Assembly: GCA_963556255.1 (NCBI GenBank)
Contig: OY744605.1
Location: 7,249,114 to 7,313,113, forward strand
Length of the DNA stretch: 64,000 nt
Direction: 5' to 3'
Source of the DNA: Allolobophora icterica
Lineage: Eukaryota > Annelida > Clitellata > Crassiclitellata > Lumbricidae
Positions 56,756-64,000 of this stretch are shown here, piece after piece. Each line of letters begins with the position of its first letter. Positions within the stretch are counted from its first letter, which is position 1. Made by a program: the position numbers and the translations under genes. Under the pieces are notes generated by a model. The model was given only the letters and a program-made list of their open reading frames with translations. It ran no database searches and was not told the origin of the DNA.

Positions 56756-57567
56756 AATTATTTTTATACTCATTATCTTATCGCTAGAAACTTAATACAA
56801 AAATCTAATTTGAAACAAAGTGAATCAAGGTGTATGTTGACACCATGAGAAGAAACGTTTAAGAGAATAGTTGCCAAAATACTAAACGTTCGCATTCGTG
56901 GCCTAATGTTTATTCAGAGTTGTCATGCACTCGGTGCTATCTGCAGATCGTCTGCCTTGAGCCAGCCGTGTCTTGACATGATATCAAGGGGTGGAACATG
57001 AAAGCAGCGGTTGTTTTGATTGAGAACGATGGCCTTGTTGGTGATATCACAATTTTCATTTAAGTTAATCCTCGTTCGCAGTCTGCACTACTGGCTGGTA
57101 AAGTACGAAGATGTAGAAACAATGGCTTCAGTTGAGTTGAGTTGTGATTTGTCTCCCTTGATTTTCCTCAAATGAGTCGCCTAACTTGGCACGCACGGCA
57201 TTTCAGATATAAGTAAATCGAGAATCGAAACGCAGACTGATGCATACAATTACAATTTTTTCATAGCATAGTGGTAATAATTAAATTTAAATGTAATATA
57301 ATCCCGTACATGCGAGTTTTGCATAGACAAAGCAATATATCACCCTTATTGACTCAATATTTGTACCGAGTTTATCTGGTTATTAATGAGCGAATATGTA
57401 AAATATGCACAAATGCTTAAACACGCGACCCGGCAAAAACAGGTCGCGAAAATGAATACCGGGTCGCAGACTCGGTCAGACCCGGCACACTTTCAGTCCT
57501 GAATTCTGTTTTGGAAGGGTTAAGGCAGATAGAGAATGGACGACATCCATTGTGAGACTATTATAGG
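56756..57567. other. Spacer and duplicated flank, no gene seen
   Basis: 57060-57505 matches 4450-5140 without the SINE-like insertion there. Nothing recognised in 56756-57059. Confidence 0.45.
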
Positions 57568-57776
57568 CAGGGCTGTAGTCGAGGGTATACGCGGGTATAC
57601 AGCGTATACTTACCTCTAGAGGCCGTATACTCACCTCACAAAATATTTATATTTATTTATATTAAAATACTGTAGCGTATACTCACAAAATACTGTAGCG
57701 TATACTCACCTCTGATTTGTTTCGGAAAACTAACCGGTAGCGTATACTCACCTCTAATTTTACCACTACAGCCCTG
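57568..57776. mobile_element. hAT-type MITE, copy 2
   Basis: Same ends as the element at 45423 (CAGGGCTGTAGT / ACTACAGCCCTG), flanked by perfect 8-bp duplications ATTATAGG (57560-57567, 57777-57784). Contains several GCGTATACTCACCTC repeats. Confidence 0.9.
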
Positions 57777-57839
57777 ATTATAGGCTAACCACGTTTAAAT
57801 ATTGCATCGGCGGTAGAGGGCAGAAGACATCATTTGAAA

Positions 57840-58800
57840 TTTATAATATTTGGTGTGTTTCTTTCTCTACTCCTCTGACTCCCCTGTCCGCAATCTTGGT
57901 GTTATTGTTGATCCACACCTCTCCTTCTCTAACCACATCTCCAACCTCTCGCGCTCTTGCTTCATGCGCATTCGTGACCTCCGACCCATTCGGCCCATGC
58001 TCGACCTTAAAACTGCATCCACCATTGCTACCTCCATTGTTCATTCAAAGCTTGATTACTGCAATTCTGTTTTCCTCAACCTTGAATCCACTCAAATCAA
58101 GCGTCTGCAGCTTACCCAAAACTCACTAGTCAGAGCTGTCACTAGAACGCCCAAACATCATCATATCACTCCCATCCTCAAATCACTCCATTGGTTAAAT
58201 ATCCCAGAGCGAATCCACTTCAAAATCCTATCACTAACCTACAACTCCCTACAATATTCCCAGACCAAGTACCTTCGTGATCTCTTCACCATTCAGACAA
58301 CCCGCTCCACCCGATCATCGTCCTATCTCAGTCTTTCTCGACTCCCAGTCACTACTCACCTGAGGTTTGCCAACGGAGCCATATCCAACACAGCACCAGT
58401 CCTCTGGAATGATCTCCCCCCCCCTGAATTCCGCAGTTTCTCAGTGCCTCCATCATCAATGCAACCCGTCCTTCATCCTTCTCCTCATTTTCCTCTATCT
58501 ATCACCCCCGGACTTTCCACTCAAAACTGAAGTCTCGCCTTTTCAAATACTCCTACCTTGACTCATCTGATCTTCCGCCTTCCAATTATTCTCACCGTAA
58601 ACGACACCCGCCTTGACAGCTGCTCTGCCTCTCCTGATCTGGCACCCTGGAAATCGGACTTGGACCTCTTTTGGACTACTTTCTGGAAACTCCTCTGATT
58701 TGACGTAGCGCTCGTGAATGGGCTGGTGCCCTGCGCTTGGCCTTCGAGTGGCGCTTTAGAAGTTTGGAGATTACGATTACGATTACCCAAGTTGCATCTT
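57840..58800 (+). mobile_element. Rex1/L2-like LINE 3' part, largely open
   Basis: A 226-codon frame (57850-58530) reads SPVRNLGVIVDPHLSFSNHI, SKLDYCNSVFLNLES and LKSLHWLNIPERIHFKILSL, and VLWNDLPPPEFRSF. The tail contains CGCTCGTGAATGGGCTGGTG and GGAGATTACGATTACGATTA. This tail is the sequence found in single or inverted form all over the window. 5' truncated. Confidence 0.82.
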
Positions 58801-58929
58801 TTGCGCACTCTTAGAATTCATTTACTAAATTTTTTTTCTTCACTCCACCCTAGTGCACATGGGAACTGGGAAGGGGGCAGGGAAGGGAGGACCCAGGCAC
58901 CCAGAGACAAAAGTAGAAGTCGGCGCCTA

Positions 58930-59200
58930 TGATTAGAAGAGAGGTATTTGTGTGTATGTCAGGACTTCGCTGGCTCAATCTAGGTCCTTTGCTTCCATTG
59001 GCCCTGCTCTTTGGAATGACCTTCCGTTCGATCGTTCTTCTATTCTCTCAGTTAACGTCTCTTCCTCTTTTACCTTTCTTAAAACTTGCTTTTCCTCTCG
59101 GGGTTTCTCGCACTGGTAGCGCTTCTGAATGGCCCTCCCACTAGAAGCGCTTTATAAATATCCGAATACAATACAATACAATACAATACAATACAATAAA
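58930..59200 (+). mobile_element. CR1/L2-like LINE 3' tail
   Basis: Coding remnant for S-I-G-P-A-L-W-N-D-L-P-F-D-R, then AAGCGCTTTATAAATATCCG and an ATACA tail. Confidence 0.75.
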
Positions 59201-59960
59201 AGCTGTATAGGCCCAAAATGATGATCTTAATTCTTAAGAACTGAGCAATTATTTATCGGGTGGCGAATTTTTTTTTACATTCGCTTTTAGTTTTCACCTT
59301 CTCTAACATTTAAGTCTACAAAACAAAAGTGAACCTAAACCTACTTGGTAAAACGTTTCTTTCTCGTGTTAGTCTGTAGCCAAGTTGGGTCTACGTGATA
59401 CAATAGGACTACATTAAGAATTTTAAGGACGAAAACTTGCCTGTAAACGTTTTGCTGTTTCCGAATCTTCTCCTAAAGCAATTGCCTACGAATGGCCACT
59501 GTGTACATAAATATTACAGTCGAGGTCTGCTTCTTGATCTTTGATAAGACTTAACCAGACAATGATTGACATCGACTTATAGCCCTGTTCAGAATGAGTG
59601 CCATAGACCTGACAGTGTAAGCGGTTGTAAAAAGCTCAGCTGTTTATTGACTACACATATAATAAGTTACATATCTAATCTAATCTATTGACTTCTATAG
59701 CGCCGTTGTCCAAGACATCAATCGATTGTCGCTGAAAAAGAAATCGCAAACAAAACATAATCCACTGGAAAAGAAACCAGGTAGAAATCCAATTGATCAG
59801 AGAAACCAGAAGCCAGGCTAAGTAAACAAGTTGAATCTTAAGTTTAGACCGGAAGTAGGCTACATAAAAGAGCTAACCAAACTGTCAAAGTGGTAGATTG
59901 TCCACTTATGAAGGCAACCACTGGACCACGAACAGATGCTCGTGGTTGAGTGGTCCAGTC
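59201..59960. other. Distal 5' flank of unit D, no gene seen
   Basis: Aligns with 5240-6010, 20510-20940 plus 22622-22800, and 41270-42040. Confidence 0.5.
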
Positions 59961-59979
59961 TATTTATTGTTATTTTTTA

Positions 59980-60041
59980 TGCCCCAAGGTATATGTGATC
60001 CCTCGGGGACTTAGAAATTAATCTGTTAATAATAATAGTAA

Positions 60042-60099
<58 letters not shown>

Positions 60100-60138
60100 G
60101 TCTTTGTATCTCTCTTTATGTGTCTGTCTGTCTGTCTA

Positions 60139-60173
<35 letters not shown>

Positions 60174-60185
60174 TTCTCTCTCTAA
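59980..60185. repeat. Short repeat tail with (ATT)n, (TGTC)n and (TC)n
   Basis: GCCCCAAGGTATATGTGATC followed by microsatellites; related to 44080-44290. Confidence 0.85.
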
Positions 60186-60655
60186 TGGTTAGCACCGTGT
60201 ATACCCACATTTTCGTTGGCTATATAGTTCTTTCCGTGTACCCAGCGTTTATACGTTCTCATATTACCCTATTCATGTGCATTGCATTCATTGTTCTATC
60301 TGTGCCGTATTTAATTCCCTTGTTCTTACTCTGACTACATAGTTTCTTTTCCCCCATTGTTTTCTCCACAGCGTCTAGCTATATTCGTATTATTCACTTC
60401 TCAGATCTTATCGTGTTCTTCTGCTGCTGTGAATCTGCCTTTCTTCTCTTCCTGTCTTCCCTCAGCGCAAAGATAGATGAGATAATGGCAATAAATTCCA
60501 TTGGGCGCCGGTGACTGATCGCTTGAGAAATGACGATCATCGCTCACAGTTAATAAATGGATAATCCGACCTTCACTTTATCATCTTAGCATAGTAGCAC
60601 TGTTTCTCTACGCTCGTCTCTCCTTCTCCGTCTCCCTTTCTGCATATGTTTGTGC
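60186..60655. other. Spacer, no gene seen
   Basis: No recognisable coding or repeat signature. Confidence 0.35.
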
Positions 60656-60659
60656 ATCA

Positions 60660-60785
60660 GAAATTCAGTCAGACAGACAGACAGACAGCCAGATAAAGAG
60701 AGACAGATAGACAGCCAGATAAAGAGAGACAGTCTGTCTCTCTTTATCTGGCTGTCTGTCTGTCTGGCTGTCTGACTGAATTTCT
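60660..60785. repeat. Inverted repeat of CAGA-type simple sequence
   Basis: GTCAGACAGACAGACAG and CCAGATAAAGAGAGACAG on the left pair with CTGTCTCTCTTTATCTGG on the right around 60731. Confidence 0.85.
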
Positions 60786-61079
60786 CCATAGATTAGTATA
60801 GGCCTAAAATAATAATCAGCTTCCCGAAAAAAATTATTATTTAAAAAATTTCAGTTTTAATCATTGTCTTATAGTATAGTTAGCAATAAGAGTGCTGTCC
60901 GCCCTCTAGCAACACCCTCTAAGGCAACACTGAAACCGGACAACCAGAACGACGTCAATGGCCCTTGCAGCCACAAGATGTCGTCAACGCTATGCATGGC
61001 TATATGAGACTATATGAGAACTGTGTATGGTCGGATGGTCCGCTTCAAAACTCTTCATTTTAAACTATATACTAAATAA

Positions 61080-61570
61080 AACCATAGGCCCCCTATCGCC
61101 GTTAACTCAGTCATTGTTTTATAATCTAGTGGAAGTCTGTATTAAGGGGATGGAGACGACGGAACCTGTCCCTGCTACGTGTCTCAGTTGTCACAGTTTC
61201 CCTCTGAATTCCGCATATTCTCAGTTCCTCTACCAATACCGCCAATCACCCACCGTCATCTGTCTCAGGCTCCTCCACTCATCACCGCACAGATTTTCCA
61301 CTTCAAATTGAAGTCTCGTCTCTTCAAAAATTCATACCCTTATCCATCTGATCCTCAGCCTCACAACCTTTCCCATCCTCAACGAACGAAAGTCGCCGTA
61401 ACAGCTGCTCTGATTCTCTCTGGTGTCTCTGGCAACCGAACTCGGAACTCCAATTAATATCGATCTCTAGATAACCCCTCTGATACGACGCAGCGCTCGT
61501 GAATAAGCTGTGGCCCAGCGCTAGCTTTAGAATAGCGCTTTAGAAATTTGGAGTTTACGATTAGTTGCCT
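61080..61570 (+). mobile_element. LINE 3' fragment, second copy of 43290-43790
   Basis: Frames include FRIFSVPLPIPPITHRHLSQ and the tail AATAAGCTGTGGCCCAGCGC. Same neighbours as near 43.3 kb. Confidence 0.6.
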
Positions 61571-61739
61571 ATTATTCTGTCTTCTAGTGCTGTTGTCGAC
61601 TTTGCATTCGCTTGGGTCGCTATCTGGTTTAACTGCGTTGACCGCGCAATCGCCAGATGGCGCTGTTGATCATGATGTCTTGGTCATGGACCTCGCATTC
61701 GCTAGGCTGCCTTGTGGATTATAACGCTGTTTCGTCGAT

Positions 61740-62068
61740 CAGTGTTTAATCTAGACACCTGGGGGGAATTCCCCCCAGGATTTAGGTTCCCCTGAGGCCA
61801 GCAATATTTTAATGCAGAGACCTTTTGGGGAGGGAAATCCCCTCCCCCCGCAGGATACATGTTTTGCCCCCCGAGAGGGGAATAACAGATTTTTTAGAGA
61901 TGAATTTTTGTAAGATGAAATTTGAACAAGTCTGAAAGTCTGAGAAGATGGATGAAATAAAAAAAAGTCACGTGTAAATTCGTTGGTCCCCCCACAATCC
62001 TTGTTTCCCCTCCCACAAGAGGGGGACTAGATTAATTAAACACTGTTTAATCTAGTCCCTCTGTTAAC
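61740..62068. mobile_element. Insertion of an unassigned repeat, with internal palindrome
   Basis: The homologous sequence near 44360 is uninterrupted (GTCGATGACCCAG). The insert begins CAGTGTTTAATCTAG and carries CTAGATTAATTAAACACTG near its right end, a pair of imperfect inverted ends. A perfect 22-bp palindrome lies at 61758-61779. No clean target duplication was found. Confidence 0.5.
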
Positions 62069-62289
62069 CCAGAGTTCTGCCTTCTCTCATGCAGCCGCCG
62101 AGAACCCGATCGGAATGCCTTAAACATTTAATGGACCTCACGTGAGCTCTGTCTGATCCTTTAATCGTTACGCAGAAAAGTTTAGGAGATTTACACTACA
62201 TTACATACATCCTTCCTTTTCCAGTCTTTCTCGACCTAAACTGCCTAGGCAGATCCTCTGCATCGTCACTCTGATATTTCTGCACAACC

Positions 62290-62510
62290 CCTCTGACGCG
62301 ACGTAGCGCTCGTGAATACGCTGGTACCCTGCGATTAGCTTTGAAGTGGCGCTTTAGAAATTTGTAATGAACGATCACGATTAATTCCGACCAATATCGT
62401 AGGCCTATCGTAATCGTAAACTTCTAATTTCTAAAGTGCCACTTGAAAGCCAAGCGCATGACACCAGGTCTTCACGAGTGCTACGTCAAGTTAGAGGGGT
62501 TTTCCAAAGG
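62290..62510. repeat. Foldback pair of LINE tails
   Basis: GACGTAGCGCTCGTGAATAC to GCGCTTTAGAAATTTG on the left; the inverted version (TTTCTAAAGTGCCACTTGAA to GTGCTACGTCAAG) on the right, with a loop of about 50 bp. This is the clearest example of the structure found upstream of the TRIM exons. Confidence 0.7.
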
Positions 62511-62625
62511 TTAGTCGAAAGGAGGTCCGAATCCAGGTTCCAGAGGCTATTTTTGTTCCAGAAGTTAAACGACATCTTATGGTTGCAATGGTCTTTGACG
62601 TCTTCAAACAATTAAATTGTATAGG

Positions 62626-62690
62626 CGCTTGGCCTTCGAGTGGCGCTTAAGAAGTTTGGAGATTACGATTACGATTACCAACCAGTTCCC
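62626..62690 (+). mobile_element. LINE 3' tail
   Basis: GGCGCTTGGCCTTCGAGTGG and GGAGATTACGATTACGATTA, as at 58735-58795. Confidence 0.7.
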
Positions 62691-62779
62691 AGAAAGATAG
62701 ATTTCGAAAGCTCCTCCTTGACGATTCTGAAGTATACACCAAGTAAAGAAAATCTTCTGAAACAACTCTGGCCATTGAG

Positions 62780-63341
62780 AACAATGCAGATGATGAAAAC
62801 TACAACTACGACATCCATCCAGCTGATTCATCTGTTAGCCAGACAAATCTGCAAGTTATGCAGTATCTTGAAGACCCATCGTGAAAAATCGATTCACTTA
62901 CATCCTTTCCAGTAGTAAGGGACATGTGTATTTAGGTACAACATGGTCATTCCGTCACCTGCACCCGTTTAACGTTCATTCAGTTGCGGTGGACAGATAT
63001 TTCACGGCGCAATTAGGGACTGTCTGATACAACTATTGAGAAACTGTTGTTGTTAAAGCAGAACAAGGACTTTTCCTTTGAAAACTGTGCCAACCTGACA
63101 TTGTGTTTTTTGCATCTTGATGACTATTTATTAATTTGTAATATTTTAAACTATGTATCTACATGTAGGCTAGGTTGCATTTATTTTGTATTTGAAATAC
63201 AAAATACAACAATGAATTTGTGTTTTGTATTTCAACTACATTTTGAAAAATGTATTTTGTATTTTGCATTTCAAATACTTTTGAAAGGTGTATTTGTATT
63301 TATCATTTGAAATACATTTGCAGAGTATTTTACACAGCGCT
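62780..63341 (+). mobile_element. hAT transposase C-terminal remnant and right end
   Basis: In alternating frames the plus strand gives V-M-Q-Y-L-E-D-P-S, I-P-S-P-A-P-V, S-F-S-C-G-G-Q-I-F and TIEKLLLLKQNKDF, matching the hAT dimerisation region. Then follow GTATTTGAAATAC-type subterminal repeats and a terminus ACACAGCGCTG at 63331-63341. Frameshifts and stops show it is dead. The left end is not identified. Confidence 0.6.
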
Positions 63342-63429
63342 GTTTTTACGCTATCTACGGAGAGAAACGGCTGTTGAACGAACCTCGGGATCAGATAAGC
63401 TGAAATAAATAATACCTAGAGTATATAAC

Positions 63430-63600
63430 TAGGGTTGCCAGGTAGTCTTGAGGAAATTACCGGACTATGGCGAGCGCGTCATAAAGGTCTGGAGGCGACG
63501 CCCCCAAATCGGTCCAGGGGTATTGGGAAAGGCCCTGGTCAGGGCCCTCAGAGGGTCAGAGGGGTGAAGCCCCCTGAAGCTGACGAGATAACGAAACAGC
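63430..63600. repeat. Dispersed repeat with GAAGCCCCCTGAAGC end
   Basis: TCAGAGGGGTGAAGCCCCCT and GAAGCTGA match the ends at 4140-4165 and 54470-54495. Confidence 0.5.
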
Positions 63601-64000
63601 AGTAAAAATTGAAAAGCTTATTTTAAAATGAACATTAAAAACAGTATGATTTATACAAATTGTAAATATACACTGTGGTTTGTACTATTGAAAAAGTTAT
63701 AATACGATTTACGGTGGCTTAACCTTTTTTGACCCAACGTTCCCAAAGTGGAACACATTATCAAAACTTCAGAGGGGACATTGAAACAGACTATAAGTCA
63801 TCTCATAAATATTCGTTGTCTTGACCAACGTTGGAGGACTGTTTATTTACTTTGATTTCGAGTTTGTTTTGGTAAATATAATTATAATTTGTGGTGCAAA
63901 TCGGACAAAAATTGACATTTATGCTTCTAAATATTAAAAATAATTGTATGTTACAAGCATGTGACAATTAATTGTTTTTATTGTTTATTTTGAATGAACT
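63601..64000. other. AT-rich spacer, no gene seen
   Basis: No recognisable features to the window end. Confidence 0.4.

Noticed and set aside
57850..58530. 226-codon frame as a host gene
   Set aside because: It is LINE reverse-transcriptase C-terminus with the family's 3' tail.

Overview
The window is metazoan nuclear DNA, most likely from an aquatic invertebrate (an invertebrate deuterostome or a lophotrochozoan; the sequence alone does not settle it). The genes have introns. The intergenic DNA is packed with decayed CR1/L2-like and RTE-like LINEs, hAT and Helitron elements, LTR fragments, simple repeats and satellites. There are no bacterial-style operons.

The core is a tandem family on the minus strand. 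Four related units can be traced: A (1 to about 11.4 kb), B (11.6-22.8 kb), C (37.7-44.8 kb) and D (45.8-62.5 kb). Each has a first exon for a TRIM-type module (C3HC4 RING, B-box 1, B-box 2, coiled coil) that ends in a phase-1 splice donor GTAAGC. In B and D this exon is followed by a 549-nt exon (KH-like region plus the first half of a macro domain), a 522-nt exon (second half of the macro domain) and a KH-like exon. D also has a last 156-nt KH-like exon. All junctions keep the reading frame. Spliced, unit B gives an open 828-codon protein: RING, B-box, B-box, coiled coil, KH-like, macro, truncated KH-like, hydrophobic C-terminus. This combines a ubiquitin-ligase-type N-terminus with the ADP-ribose-reading parts of PARP9/PARP14/DTX3L-type proteins in one polypeptide. 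I consider it the most interesting content here. How it works is inference: a RING module could be targeted by ADP-ribose recognition in innate immunity or stress.

State of the copies: A has an intact TRIM exon, and the first 12 bases of its second exon lie at the left edge. B is open throughout, but a LINE has cut its KH-like exon and supplies a new hydrophobic C-terminus and stop. C has an intact TRIM exon, but a hAT transposon sits 54 bp upstream of its ATG and I found no macro exons below it. D has an 11-nt frameshifting insertion in exon 1 and a nonsense codon in exon 3. A truncated fifth TRIM copy lies at 3.2-3.6 kb. RING/B-box and upstream sequences of A and B look identical over about 1.2 kb while their coiled coils differ, which suggests recent exchange.

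Between the units: 6.3-10.8 kb is a broken LINE split by a minus-strand copy of an unidentified large element with hairpin-forming repeat arrays; a related plus-strand copy lies at 30.9-34.2 kb. The region 21-37 kb holds an RTE-like LINE, several CR1/L2-like LINEs, small TIR elements, a solo-LTR candidate and a 1.2-kb non-autonomous Helitron. An orphan exon for an intermediate-filament/lamin tail domain is at 37.06-37.23 kb. The region 54.5-56.8 kb holds a roughly 175-bp satellite followed by two minisatellite arrays in inverted orientation. The right end carries more LINE tails, foldback repeats and a second hAT transposase remnant.
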